This document shows, piece after piece, positions 54,232 through 64,000 of a stretch of DNA of 64,000 bases. The position numbers were made by a program, and so were the translations under genes. How positions within the stretch are numbered: the stretch's first letter is position 1; every line of letters begins with the position of its first letter. Origin of the DNA: Cerrena zonata (Eukaryota > Basidiomycota > Agaricomycetes > Polyporales > Cerrenaceae); assembly GCA_038087015.1 (NCBI GenBank), contig JASBNA010000028.1, forward strand, positions 248,001-312,000, read 5' to 3'. The notes under the pieces were generated by a model. It did no database searches, was not told where the DNA came from, and was given only the letters and a program-made list of their open reading frames with translations.

Positions 54232-55317
54232 TTAATTTTTCATCTTTTTGATGATTTTTTCTTCCTGTTTAACCGTTATATTTCTTTTATTCGTTTCAAT
54301 AACTTTACTTTCAACTTTTATTGTTTCCTCTTCTCCCTTAATTACTTCAACTTTATTAATACCATTATTTAAATCTCCAAGGTCTGAGGTAAATAAAACT
54401 GATTGTGCCCATCCAGCGTATGGGCCAAATATTTCTTTGAAAAATACTCTAATTTGATGGTATACTTGTTTATTCATGGTTTTACTACCTTTAAATTTAT
54501 AATCTCTTACTGCTATTTGATAAACGTGAGTATCTATAGGAACAATATCGTGCTTATCAAGAGCCATTAGGCAAATACAGTCAGCAACTTTTGGACCCAC
54601 CCCGGTTAATTGTAATAAGAAATCATGTGCAGTTTCATAGTCTTGTAATCTTAAATCATTCAATTTTTCAATAGTTATATCTGGATACTTTTCATTATCA
54701 AGAAATTTTAAAGCAGTTTGATAAATATATTTAGCCCTATAACCAAAACCTAAATCTCTTAATTTTGATTCAACTCCTGGCTTGGCTAATGATTGGAAAT
54801 TAGGAAATGAATAGTATTTAATCCCTTCATATTCATTTATATATTCACCAAATTCATTAACTAAACTATCGCACATCTTTGATATTCTCTTAACATTGTT
54901 ATTAGATGAACAAATAAACGAAATTAATGTTTCCCATGGATCTTGTCTCAATATCCTTATACCGGGAAATTTCTGGAAAGGTGTCTTCTTCTTTTTATAT
55001 AGCAGATCAGCTTTAATCCAATTCTTATATAATGATTCTAAATTCACTTCTAAATTGAAATAATCTTCAATAAAAGACGTGGTTTCCTTTTCTAATTGTG
55101 AATGAGGTACGTCTTTTGGCTGGCCCTCCAGCATTATCCATGAATACTGAATATGATCTTCAAACTGCTTCAATAACACAATACGATCTTGAGTAGTAAA
55201 AGACCATGTATTATTCACGTTCTTCCAGCGAAAAGTCTGTCCACATCTCAAAACTTTGTTGAGAGAAACCTCTATTGGCTTGATTGGGAGCTTCTTCCAC
55301 ATTATATCGACGGTCAT
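54232..55317 (-). CDS. OGG1: 8-oxoguanine DNA glycosylase/AP lyase
   Basis: Removes 8-oxoguanine paired with C and nicks the strand, in nucleus and mitochondria. The 361-residue product (yeast 376) has the N-terminal OGG domain (LRCGQTFRWKN), the helix-hairpin-helix GVGPKVADCICL with catalytic Lys243, and catalytic Asp262 in VPIDTHV. These sit at almost the same residue numbers as in the yeast enzyme. The SFICSSNNN motif that contacts the estranged base pair is also present. The C-terminus is short and Lys/Glu-rich, possibly a nuclear signal. It is divergent from MGS1 across 186 bp. Confidence 0.97.
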   Translation of the reverse strand: MTVDIMWKKLPIKPIEVSLNKVLRCGQTFRWKNVNNTWSFTTQDRIVLLKQFEDHIQYSWIMLEGQPKDVPHSQLEKETTSFIEDYFNLEVNLESLYKNWIKADLLYKKKKTPFQKFPGIRILRQDPWETLISFICSSNNNVKRISKMCDSLVNEFGEYINEYEGIKYYSFPNFQSLAKPGVESKLRDLGFGYRAKYIYQTALKFLDNEKYPDITIEKLNDLRLQDYETAHDFLLQLTGVGPKVADCICLMALDKHDIVPIDTHVYQIAVRDYKFKGSKTMNKQVYHQIRVFFKEIFGPYAGWAQSVLFTSDLGDLNNGINKVEVIKGEEETIKVESKVIETNKRNITVKQEEKIIKKMKN

Positions 55318-55415
55318 TTTGCTATTTTAGTTCTAAAACGGGCCCTTAACTGCTTGTAAAAGGTCTAAATCATAAAAGTGAAAATTTGAAAAGTGAAAAA
55401 AAAAAAAAAAAAAAT

Positions 55416-55421
55416 ACGCGT
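55416..55421. promoter_or_regulatory. MCB-type ACGCGT in the OGG1/MGS1 divergent promoter
   Basis: TACGCGTA lies next to an A19-type run midway in the 186-bp promoter shared by two genome-maintenance genes. ACGCGT is the MBF core. Confidence 0.5.
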
Positions 55422-55503
55422 ATCATCAAAAGAACGAAAAAACTTACTAATAACTCTTTATCATTATCTGATTATACAATCGACCTGTACAAGCTATTGA
55501 TGA

Positions 55504-57777
55504 ATGTCAGCCGAGCCAATGGAGGAATGTCCCATATGTTTCAAGCCATATCCATCAGCATTGTTGGAGAGGCATGTGAATTCATGCCTTGATACTCAGG
55601 AAACCGTACCAAGCAATACCTCAGATGCTACTCAACCCACTCAACCCACTCAAGTAGCAGGCGATGGATCGTCTAATGAGGGTAGTTCCAAGTCTTCAGG
55701 TAGCCAAAATCCCTTTGCGGCGTTGGGATTAAAACTAGATTCGTCCGGATCGAAAAAGGGTAAATCAGACATCAAATCAGGTAAAGTAAAGGAAAAAGCT
55801 ACTCTTACTAGCATTTTAATAGCAGAAAGACGATTGAAAAGGAAACAAGAAGAGTTGGAAAGATCAATCGCGGAGAAGGAGACACAGGCTGCTCCAACAG
55901 CAATACCAACACCACCCATTGCTTCAGCACAACCAGTAGTTCCCACTAAGAAACCTAAGTTATCAAAGTCAGACTCGCTTACTGAACAGAGTGATGCTGA
56001 GCAACAACAAACACCTATCTCGAGTCCACCGCGATCAGAATACCTTAAACGAAATCAAGAGTTTTTAAAATTTAAACGTGAAGCGTCATTACCGTTGGCA
56101 CAAAGGTTAAGACCGAAAAGTCTTGATGAATTTTATGGACAGGAGAAATTAGTTGGAACCAATGGGTTGTTACGAAACATTATAAACGCAGAACAAATCC
56201 CATCTTTTATACTTTGGGGAGTGCCCGGTGTCGGTAAGACATCGTTGGCTAGAATCATAGCGAATACTTCAAGTTACAAATTTGTAGAAGTTTCAGGTGC
56301 TGATAGTAATGCTAAAAAGTTGCGAGAGGCATTTACTAACGCTGAAAATGAAAAACATTTAACCGGTCGGAAAACCATTCTATTTCTAGATGAAATTCAT
56401 CGTTTCAATAAAGGAGTGCAAGATTTACTACTTCCAGTGATTGAAAGGGGTCTGGTTACGGTTATTGGTGCTACCACAGAAAATCCTTCCTTTAATCTTA
56501 ATAATGCTCTTCTTTCAAGAATGCACACATTTGTAATGGAGCCATTACCTCACAAAGCCTTGGTAAGGATAATAAATAGAGGTTTGTTGTTGGTCAATAA
56601 AACAAGAAATTTAGTTCATAAGCTTCATATAATAGCATTAAATAAGGAATCAATTGATTATATAGCAAAATTGAGTACAGGAGATTCAAGGGTTGCTCTA
56701 AACATCTTAGAGTCCATAAATGCATACCTATCAGGAAGAAAATATCATCAATTTGAAAGTTTAGAAGAAGCTGAAACAAAAATTAATTTCCCAGAGAAAA
56801 ACGTTGGTGTTATTAAGATAACATTAGAGAATCTTAAACCTCTCTTGAGTACCAAAAATTATCATCAAATGTATGATAAACAAGGAGAATCCCATTATGA
56901 TACAATTAGTGCATTCCATAAATCGGTTAGAGGTTCAAATGCTGATGCAGCAGTCTTTTATCTTACTAAAATGTTATCTGGAGGAGAGGATCCATTGTTT
57001 ATTGCAAGAAGAATGATTGTTATAGCGAGTGAAGATATTGGCCTTCGAGATAGTTCTTGCTTACCATTTGCAATATCAGTATTAGAAGCAATTCAATTTA
57101 TCGGGATGCCAGAAGGTGAAATAATCTTAGCTCATTGTGCAATTAAATTAGCTAGGAGCCCTAAATCAACAAAATCATATAGAGCATTGAGAACTTGTCA
57201 GAATTTACTAAGAGAACAACCCGAAATTACCCAATTACCAATACCACTTCATTTAAGAAACGCACCTACAAAGTTGATGAAGGATTTAGGATATTCTGAA
57301 AATTATAAATATAATCCAAACTTCAAGTTTGGAGAAGTTAAACAACTGTATTTTCCAGAAGGACTTCTTGAAAAAGAAACAAAGTTCATTGAAGATACTC
57401 ATTTGGGTGGTGTCAAAGACCCAGATATTCCAGTTGAAAAATATGATGAATTAGAAGATGAAGAAAACGAATACAAAGAATACAAAAAGTTTAAAAAGGA
57501 TAAATTAAGAACTTTGAATAAAGAAAAGATCATAAAGAATCGAATAATCAACAGACATAAGCTGTTTGAACAAGATGAAGCAATAGAAATCACTGACGAA
57601 GATACTCCAAGATTTTCATACGATGAAAATCTCAGCAAATTGGATCAACCCGAATATTTCGATGGCCATGAAAAGGATGAATATTCAGAAGATTCTGAAT
57701 GTTCGGATAATTTTGAGAAGTCATACGATGAATTTCAAAAAGATTACAATGAGGATTTAGAGTACCCAATTATGTAA
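55504..57777 (+). CDS. MGS1: DNA-dependent AAA+ ATPase Mgs1 (WRNIP1)
   Basis: Maintains genome stability at stalled forks and interacts with ubiquitinated PCNA. The N-terminal UBZ4 zinc finger has Cys9, Cys12, His24 and Cys28. A Ser/Pro/Lys-rich linker is followed by the clamp-loader-like ATPase with Walker A GVPGVGKT at 239-246, Walker B FLDEIH near 294-299 and sensor region GATTENPSFNLN. The MgsA C-terminal helical domain includes SGGEDPLFIARRMI. At 757 residues it exceeds yeast Mgs1 (587), the excess being a charged C-terminal tail rich in Asp/Glu. The 3' end is 17 bases from that of convergent PRM1. Confidence 0.96.
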   Translation: MSAEPMEECPICFKPYPSALLERHVNSCLDTQETVPSNTSDATQPTQPTQVAGDGSSNEGSSKSSGSQNPFAALGLKLDSSGSKKGKSDIKSGKVKEKATLTSILIAERRLKRKQEELERSIAEKETQAAPTAIPTPPIASAQPVVPTKKPKLSKSDSLTEQSDAEQQQTPISSPPRSEYLKRNQEFLKFKREASLPLAQRLRPKSLDEFYGQEKLVGTNGLLRNIINAEQIPSFILWGVPGVGKTSLARIIANTSSYKFVEVSGADSNAKKLREAFTNAENEKHLTGRKTILFLDEIHRFNKGVQDLLLPVIERGLVTVIGATTENPSFNLNNALLSRMHTFVMEPLPHKALVRIINRGLLLVNKTRNLVHKLHIIALNKESIDYIAKLSTGDSRVALNILESINAYLSGRKYHQFESLEEAETKINFPEKNVGVIKITLENLKPLLSTKNYHQMYDKQGESHYDTISAFHKSVRGSNADAAVFYLTKMLSGGEDPLFIARRMIVIASEDIGLRDSSCLPFAISVLEAIQFIGMPEGEIILAHCAIKLARSPKSTKSYRALRTCQNLLREQPEITQLPIPLHLRNAPTKLMKDLGYSENYKYNPNFKFGEVKQLYFPEGLLEKETKFIEDTHLGGVKDPDIPVEKYDELEDEENEYKEYKKFKKDKLRTLNKEKIIKNRIINRHKLFEQDEAIEITDEDTPRFSYDENLSKLDQPEYFDGHEKDEYSEDSECSDNFEKSYDEFQKDYNEDLEYPIM

Positions 57778-57794
57778 ATATATATATATATATA

Positions 57795-59735
57795 TTACTT
57801 ATGTGTACTACTAATTGATTGAGAATACTTACTGGAGCTTGAACTATCGGCTATTTCTAAGTCGAATGGATTTATAAATGGATACCCATAACGATGTTTT
57901 TCTAGATCACTTAAAGGAATAGGATTACTTATTGTCTTATGATGTGTTTCTTGCTTTGTCTCTTGGGGAGATTCAAGAAAGGCATCAGATTTTGGTCTTT
58001 TCGTGGATTTTGCTTTTATCATTAGTATGAATAATCCAATAAGTACTTGCAAGATCCAAATTCCAAGAAAGCCTAACAGAATATATAATTCGAGCGATAG
58101 AGATTTTTTATAGGAAGAAATTAAGGATTGTATACTCGAATTCATGCTATCAAGAATATCATCGACTGTATTTTCACTTCTTTTCAGTAATGAACTAAAC
58201 TCAGAAGATGGAATTATGGGTAATGAAAGGTTTAGATTTTCATTCAACCAATTAGCTCCTTTTTCGAACAGTTCAATTTTCTTACCGATTGTACAATACA
58301 CTATTGTATTTAGTGGAGACGATAAAGGAGTTTTGCCAAAGATTGTATTTATGGTAGTAGTTAGATCATCCATGAAATTAGATAAAGTATTGTTCAAAGA
58401 TTCAGTTATATCTAAGATGCCTCCAAAAAGTTGATTATTCAAGTCATCTTGCTCTTCCAATAGAAACCGATTTACATCATTGACGTACTTGGAGGTACTT
58501 TGTGATAAATCAGCTAGTGTATTAAAAGTGATTGCTGATAGGTGATTGGAAGAAATTCTCAAGATTAAGAATTGAAGTCCAACAGTGATGAGACCGGCAA
58601 GACTGATTAGTAAAGGAGTTAAGGCTAAAGGAGAAAAAATATAACTAAGAAACCAATGAACAGAATCTTGTAAAGTTTTGAAGAATGAAAAATTTTCAAG
58701 GTTATACAATAAGGGATTCGAATAAGTATTTATGAGGTTCCCGATCTGAACATGGTGATTAGCCAAGGCGATTTTATCAATTAAAGTGAGGAACCTATTA
58801 TATTTGTGGAACTGGATGTATGATAACAATATTAGAAAAGAAAATAATAGAATTGATAATCCAATGATAATATAATTTGAAGTTTTAGTAATGGTAGCAT
58901 TAATTTTTGTATAAAAATGGGATATTTCACTAGGAGAACAAATTTGAGTTAGAGAAGCTGATTTTATAGTGGGAAGTGATTTTGAAGTATTATTCAAAGA
59001 TGTAATATTTACTAGTATATCTGAGAAGGGAGCCGTGATAAAATCAATTGTTTTGCTAGTTAAATTTTTAAAATCTGGTAAATTATCATTCAAGTCATTA
59101 ATATCAGAAACGACCGAAGTAGCTGAGATATTGATATGATTCAAGTTACTAATGGTTAGATTGACACTAGAAATTGAAGAGGTTATGTCATCTGGCTTAG
59201 AAGAAAATAAAGTTTTAATGGACTGATAAGATTTTAAAACAGTGTTGATTATTGAGGAAACTTCACCCAAACCCGACTGTAACTCTGTTATTATAGCATT
59301 GACTGAGGTATTAACTGAATGAGCTATTGAGGTGATAGTGTTTTGGACAAAATTCAAAGTTCCATGAATACTAGCTGATAGTAAACAAGTATAAGTACCA
59401 AGATAAATATCAATATAAAAAATGATGAGATTTTTAACTATTTTCAGAATGATGGTAACAAATTGTTTACATTGGCTTTCAAAAGAAGACAAAAAACTTG
59501 ATATTAAACCATTTGTCACCAGGGAAAGTTTATTTGGTAAATTTGCTAGGTTATTTGAATAAGTATTAGCAAGATTACAAAGGGTTAGAGATTGTTGATT
59601 AGCAAAATTCAAACTTGATACTAAGGTTTTAGTAAAGAAGAAAATTTTCAAAATTATTAATACAAGAACAAGGGCAAATTGATGAAGATACACTTGGGTA
59701 ACCTGTTCGTAAGGATTTAGATAGTGATTTGTCAT
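57795..59735 (-). CDS. PRM1: Plasma-membrane fusion protein Prm1
   Basis: Pheromone-regulated multipass protein that promotes cell fusion during mating. The 646-residue product (yeast 661) begins with the conserved NHYLNPYEQVTQVYLHQFALVL-type N-terminus leading into the first membrane helix. Further hydrophobic helices lie near residues 95-120, 290-310, about 375-400 and 565-590. Two Ser/Thr/Asn-rich extracellular loops have many N-glycosylation sequons. The tail is short and cytoplasmic. The topology fits Prm1. Pheromone-response elements were not searched exhaustively. Confidence 0.93.
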   Translation of the reverse strand: MTNHYLNPYEQVTQVYLHQFALVLVLIILKIFFFTKTLVSSLNFANQQSLTLCNLANTYSNNLANLPNKLSLVTNGLISSFLSSFESQCKQFVTIILKIVKNLIIFYIDIYLGTYTCLLSASIHGTLNFVQNTITSIAHSVNTSVNAIITELQSGLGEVSSIINTVLKSYQSIKTLFSSKPDDITSSISSVNLTISNLNHINISATSVVSDINDLNDNLPDFKNLTSKTIDFITAPFSDILVNITSLNNTSKSLPTIKSASLTQICSPSEISHFYTKINATITKTSNYIIIGLSILLFSFLILLSYIQFHKYNRFLTLIDKIALANHHVQIGNLINTYSNPLLYNLENFSFFKTLQDSVHWFLSYIFSPLALTPLLISLAGLITVGLQFLILRISSNHLSAITFNTLADLSQSTSKYVNDVNRFLLEEQDDLNNQLFGGILDITESLNNTLSNFMDDLTTTINTIFGKTPLSSPLNTIVYCTIGKKIELFEKGANWLNENLNLSLPIIPSSEFSSLLKRSENTVDDILDSMNSSIQSLISSYKKSLSLELYILLGFLGIWILQVLIGLFILMIKAKSTKRPKSDAFLESPQETKQETHHKTISNPIPLSDLEKHRYGYPFINPFDLEIADSSSSSKYSQSISSTHK

Positions 59736-60339
59736 GGTGATTTATTTTGAATAATTGCAAATTAATACATTTTGGTTATTTTATATGAGTTTCGCAATAA
59801 AATTTAACGCAACAAACCTGAAACATTTCTAAACCAATCCAAAACACTTGACTTTATTTTGAAATCCATGAATCTAATGTAGTATAAGCATCAATTACGT
59901 TCATAGTGATGGTTAAATTACTAATAATAAATTCAAAGGGATTACTTAAGTTTCATCTTTAACAGGCCCGTACACCCAAAATTATCTAAAAAGGAATTGT
60001 TGCAAACTAACTTGATCTTGTAATCCGATAACTTAACCTGCTGGTGAAAATAATTTCATAGACTGCTTTACTGCTGCTTTTCTTGGTATTAATAAAACAG
60101 GTCATGTTTGTTGCGTCTGGCATTATCATTAGAACATCCCCTCGCACAGATGGTAAATGGTTGCAAAAAAAAAAAAAGCCGTAATTTAATAAAACATTAC
60201 AAAGCAGCTATATAAGATGTCCCCGTTAAAGTTGAGAAAGATGAATCTCGTTGAGCTAGAAAACTGGCCAGCAACGCTTTCGTTGTAATGAAAACTCCTG
60301 TGATGAACTCCACCGGGCTTATATAACAGAATTGCTAGA
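59736..60339. other. Intergenic region, PRM1 promoter
   Basis: About 600 bp of AT-rich sequence upstream of PRM1 and downstream of the F-box-like gene; one A13-type run near 60167. No gene or recognised element. Confidence 0.5.
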
Positions 60340-62091
60340 CTAAGAAAATTCATGAAAGGGCCCTTCCGGGAATGTTACATATTTGATTTTATCATCAAAG
60401 TATGAATTATGGATCGACAACTCGTTAAATGGCGTGTTATATAAATCAAGCTCGCATAGTCTTGATGTGAAAAACTTCAGGTGTAAGGGAATCAGTTCAA
60501 GATTCGTATTACATACCAAATCCAACTTGTATACATTAGGAGGCACACAAACCAGATCATCAATTCTAAATAAGTGTGTATTTGTTAAGTCGATTCGTCT
60601 TAAGTTAGAATACACCTTGTTCTGTCTCTCATTGAAAATGGGGGCTTCCCCAGTAATCTCTGACAAGTCGCAACCACATAAGTTTAAGTATTTCAAGCTC
60701 ACTGGAGGAAACCAAGACCGTAAACTTGAGATTGAGTTATATTTTAAAACAATAGATTCCAAGTAGACCAAATCTATCCAACGAATGTCACCTCCTTCGT
60801 ATTCAAGTAAGTCGTGGAGTCTGTCACCGCTCAAGTCGAGCTCTCTCAAGAATGGTGGAAATTCCAATATACTTAAGCTTCCAATCCTACAACTTGCCAA
60901 ATTGAGCCTTCTCAAGTACTTTGGAAACTGAATTCGTTTCGGGGAATCTTCAAATGCACTAAACTGAGCGCTGTAACAATAAACCATATTTAATTCATCC
61001 AAAGTCTGTGGTAAATTGTTTAAAAAAGCCAAGGACGAAAATTCAAGATCAAATAATTCAAGATGCCTGAGGTTTGCGGGCCATCCAATAGAGTCAAGTT
61101 GCTTTAAGATACGATCATCAACATTGCAGCGTGTGAACTTCATTGATTCCAACGAATGAGGCCATACGACAGAACGATTTGTATTTTCATCTTCTGTATG
61201 TACGCTCAATAAAACCATGTTATTCATTTCAAATCTTTTAAGAGTTCGAGGAAGTTTCTGAACGTTCAACTCGATCATGCAAGTAGTTTGATATCTGAAA
61301 ATAACTAGCGTCTTCAAATTCGATGGAAGAAAGTCGTAAAGATATTCCATTTTAGGCTCGTGACTGAGATGTTCATCCAGATTAAATATTGTAATATTCT
61401 CAACTGAGTCAGGTAATACCAAGGTTGAAAAATCGATATTACTACAATAAGAAAGTTCAAAGGTCTTCAAACCTGGAGGAAATTGAAGTTTTGACCAATC
61501 GTTCAATTTCGTCCCCCCAACTCTTAAAAGCTTAAGATCTTTCCATTTCAAAAGAAACCCACCGTCTGATTGACTGAAGTAGGGTTCGATGGAATAAAGC
61601 TTTGCCCAATGAACATTTGGAAAGCTATCGACTAGAAAGTCAAAATCTTGATCAAGCTCGCTCAAGTCGAACCAGAGCTGGCTAACTTTTTTAAAAAAAC
61701 TGGAAGCATATTTTTTAAAATAAGAGTTCGAAGTGAGTCTTTTTGGATTTTTATCTCTTAGAGTTAGTCTTGGGGGGATGATATCTGGATTGGAATCTAA
61801 AAAGTCTTCAATTCCAACTTCTAGATAGAAATTCCACTGAGCCAGATAGTACAGCCACCAGGATAGCTTAACCGGAAATGGATCCTCTTTGAGGTATGGC
61901 CTCGGATAGAAGTCAAAAACCATCCTTCCTTTAAAAAAGCTGTCAATCACGGCTTTGCGGGATCCTGACTTCTTGAGACAAATGAAGCACTTCAATACAT
62001 CTGCCCCAAGGAGATACCCAAAAATCTCAAAGATTATATCAAGCGGAAGCCTTGGAAACTGATTGAACAAGAAACCAACGTCAAACGACAT
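60340..62091 (-). CDS. F-box-like / leucine-rich-repeat protein
   Basis: A 583-residue protein. The N-terminus FPRLPLDIIFEIFGYL looks like an F-box (Leu-Pro followed by helical hydrophobics), suggesting SCF ubiquitin-ligase substrate selection. From about residue 160 onward irregular leucine-rich repeats are visible (LKLLRVGGTKL, LKTFELSYCSNI, LRRLNLASCRIGSL, LRELDLSGDRL, LKYLNLCGCDLSEI), ending in CELDLYNTPFNEL. The repeats resemble fungal FBD/LRR arrays rather than the yeast Grr1 type. The substrate is unknown. The start is the ATG at 62091, with an upstream in-frame TTG ignored. Codon usage looks less biased than in neighbours; such families often expand in this clade. Confidence 0.78.
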   Translation of the reverse strand: MSFDVGFLFNQFPRLPLDIIFEIFGYLLGADVLKCFICLKKSGSRKAVIDSFFKGRMVFDFYPRPYLKEDPFPVKLSWWLYYLAQWNFYLEVGIEDFLDSNPDIIPPRLTLRDKNPKRLTSNSYFKKYASSFFKKVSQLWFDLSELDQDFDFLVDSFPNVHWAKLYSIEPYFSQSDGGFLLKWKDLKLLRVGGTKLNDWSKLQFPPGLKTFELSYCSNIDFSTLVLPDSVENITIFNLDEHLSHEPKMEYLYDFLPSNLKTLVIFRYQTTCMIELNVQKLPRTLKRFEMNNMVLLSVHTEDENTNRSVVWPHSLESMKFTRCNVDDRILKQLDSIGWPANLRHLELFDLEFSSLAFLNNLPQTLDELNMVYCYSAQFSAFEDSPKRIQFPKYLRRLNLASCRIGSLSILEFPPFLRELDLSGDRLHDLLEYEGGDIRWIDLVYLESIVLKYNSISSLRSWFPPVSLKYLNLCGCDLSEITGEAPIFNERQNKVYSNLRRIDLTNTHLFRIDDLVCVPPNVYKLDLVCNTNLELIPLHLKFFTSRLCELDLYNTPFNELSIHNSYFDDKIKYVTFPEGPFHEFS

Positions 62092-63196
62092 TTCGCTGAC
62101 GAACAAACCAAAAGGATAGAAAGATGATTAATTTGAACATTTTTATAACCCCATTTCAGCACTTTTTATTCTGCTTATCAGGAATTTTCATCAAAAAGAA
62201 CAAAGTTTTTTCAGGAGTAATGGTTTTCGGTATGCCCTTTTTTCTTTAGTCTCTTCGATACTATAACTGATTAAGCCACGAGTCGAACATACAGTTGATG
62301 TGCACAATATCCTGAATTTGTATGTAGTAAGACAACAAATGACTGTGAAAGATCAAATGAATTTTCGACAACATAATAATTATTGTTGGTGAGAAGCGTT
62401 TCAATCTTTCAAATCGATTCTTGTCATTGACGATTTTGAATATCAATATCCTTATGGACGATTTTTTTTTTCTCTCAGATATTTGCAACCAATCCTCAAC
62501 CTCCGACAAGCTTCATGTTTTAAGATAGTCTCACCTTCAAATACCCTTTTTGGCTAAATTTATTCTTTGATCTTTTCCTCACATTACAAGTCAAAATTTG
62601 AATCAAAAGAGTTCAACTCTATCCATCAGGAACCATGAACAAATCGAAACCAATCTCCAAAGTGAAGGATTTACTGTAGGCATCTTTCACTCCATGCAGA
62701 TTTAGTTGGATTCCTAACACACAAAGTAACAACTGTCCATAGACTAGTGTAAAGACTGGTATCTGTTAGAAAGCGCTTTGTGAAAATAGTGTCTTAAACC
62801 GTCTAACATAATTGTAGAGGCTGTTGCAGTAAATAAAAACGATAAGAAGTCTTATGTATCATGAAAGGGCTTATTAGACTAATGCATGTGTTGGTCTTGG
62901 TCGCTTCTTGCAAAAATATCAACAAGGAAGCATCTACACTATTAAAGTACACGTATAAAGCCTGGGATGCATCATTTGATTATCTGATACCCGCTGAGTA
63001 TATATAATTGAATTGAATGCAAAAACATTTATTAAATGATATTTATATTATAGACCAACTAATTCAGAAGTGGAACAACACCATAGAAAATCAACTATTG
63101 TTGATTCAGAAAACTTGAATCGTAACCCAATCACGTATCTAATATGCCCGTTGCAGGAATACTATTTTATGGATTCTCCAAAATTGCATGGACTCT
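62092..63196. other. Intergenic region of about 1.1 kb
   Basis: AT-rich. An 82-codon minus frame near 62261-62509 starts at TTG and has no recognised domain. A plus-strand frame reaching 63333 overlaps the next gene antisense. I see no supported gene or RNA. Confidence 0.45.
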
Positions 63197-64000
63197 TCAG
63201 TTTCTATTTTCTGGGGGAAGGTACTCGTTCAACATATCAAGAATCTTTTTATCCCTGTTTTTATCACGTTTTCCGGAAACTTCCAAATAAAGCCACGATA
63301 AAAGAGCTCTATGAGTATATTGAAAATCAATAACCTTATATTGAAACGGAAGCGTCATTTCCTTCCCGGGCTCTGGGATAACTGGTTTTCCATTATTAAA
63401 AAGCTTCTCAAGTTTTTCTTCATCAATTTCCAAAAAAATCGTGGTCATAAAGTTACTTATGATAGCACGAGGAGTCTTGCATGCAAGAAGATATTTAGTG
63501 ACTTGTCTTATGATTGACTTGAACCCACCATTGTTCTCCTTCACTTGGTTGCCTTCGACACAGTTTTCTAATTCAGGACCCTTAAATTCAATAAAAGATT
63601 TAATTTCCAGATTTTTCGTATCGCCAATTAAATGAAGGAAATCATCAGACTCTCCAACTTTTGGGAATCTAAAATTTTTAATCTGTGAGTAAATGAGGTC
63701 AGGCCGGGCTTCAAATTTTGAATCACCCAATTCAGCATTTCTAGTGGATTCCAATAAAGGTTCAAGTTTAAAGCCAGCAACTTCAAGTAACCCAAGCACT
63801 GGATCTCCGAAGTGAAGATTAAATAATTCCATACATTCTTTCTCTGTTTCCGGAAATTTTTTTTTGCCAATAAACTGAAATCCCAAACTGGCACATTCGA
63901 ATTTTCTAATGAAGTTTAACTTATTATCACGGATATTCTTTGCGTATCTATAGTGGAATTCATCCAAGCATTTAAAATTATCATCAGTCAACTGTTTATA
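63197..64000 (-). CDS. Partial gene at window edge, PD-(D/E)xK-like nuclease-fold candidate
   Basis: An open frame that runs off the right edge (reads YKQ before the first internal TTG), so the 5' end is missing. About 267 residues remain. The pattern ARPDLIY (Asp about 98 counting from the TTG) followed by SFIEFKG (Glu and Lys about 135 and 137), then an amphipathic helix QVTKYLL and strand IFLEI, resembles the core of PD-(D/E)xK phosphodiesterase folds. Such domains occur next to fungal-type kinase domains and in Crinkler-like proteins. The assignment rests on spacing only. There are no recognised yeast orthologues in view, and it may belong to an accessory family. Confidence 0.5.
   Translation of the reverse strand, partial: YKQLTDDNFKCLDEFHYRYAKNIRDNKLNFIRKFECASLGFQFIGKKKFPETEKECMELFNLHFGDPVLGLLEVAGFKLEPLLESTRNAELGDSKFEARPDLIYSQIKNFRFPKVGESDDFLHLIGDTKNLEIKSFIEFKGPELENCVEGNQVKENNGGFKSIIRQVTKYLLACKTPRAIISNFMTTIFLEIDEEKLEKLFNNGKPVIPEPGKEMTLPFQYKVIDFQYTHRALLSWLYLEVSGKRDKNRDKKILDMLNEYLPPENRN

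Overview
This window is nuclear DNA of an ascomycete budding yeast. The genes are dense and almost intronless. The one clear protein-gene intron, in RPL37, has GTATGT and TACTAAC signals. Non-coding DNA is AT-rich with long A/T runs, and the proteins are closest to Saccharomycetales families. Several in-frame CTG codons make better sense as serine than leucine: three near the start of the TFIIIA gene, two in the MRM2 C-terminal motif, two in APE3 and one in GIN4. This points to the CUG-Ser (Debaryomyces/Candida-type) clade. I cannot name the species.

Layout. The first 26 kb holds eIF4G (TIF4631), a small cysteine-rich membrane protein divergent from proteasome ATPase RPT6, an ER J-domain co-chaperone, vacuolar aminopeptidase Y (APE3), a glyoxylate reductase-like enzyme (GOR1), tRNA-Val, Pol I factor RRN3, a CSN6-like MPN protein, tRNA-Leu and a PIR cell-wall protein. 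A roughly 2.6 kb gene-poor stretch follows, then intron-containing tRNA-Arg and a SAY1-like hydrolase. From 26.7 to 40.2 kb come MPP10, MRM2, a 2-oxoglutarate/iron oxygenase, tRNA-Gly, tRNA-Asp, an unrecognised protein, THO2 and TFIIIA (PZF1). From 41.7 to 59.7 kb come the septin kinase GIN4, an unknown protein, EMG1, LCD1/DDC2, RPL37, a TOS4/PLM2-like FHA protein, OGG1, MGS1 and PRM1. The right end carries an F-box/LRR-like gene and an edge-truncated gene with a PD-(D/E)xK-like pattern.

Three related solo LTRs of about 510-550 bp lie at 5904-6416, 18800-19342 and 31676-32222. The second has a perfect 5-bp target duplication, and the second and third lie 250-360 bp upstream of tRNA genes. No internal retroelement genes are present.

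Functionally this is a conserved core neighbourhood: translation and ribosome biogenesis (TIF4631, MPP10, EMG1, RPL37, RRN3, PZF1, MRM2), genome maintenance (LCD1, OGG1, MGS1), mRNA export (THO2) and morphogenesis (GIN4, PRM1, PIR). The most striking technical feature is about 16 apparent single-base frameshifts in eight otherwise well-conserved genes. They are concentrated in MPP10 and THO2 and often fall in short homopolymers, so consensus errors are likelier than biology. I found no convincing undescribed system. The best leads are the structured 22.3-24.9 kb gap, the E-box cluster between RPL37 and the FHA gene, and the two accessory genes at the right edge.
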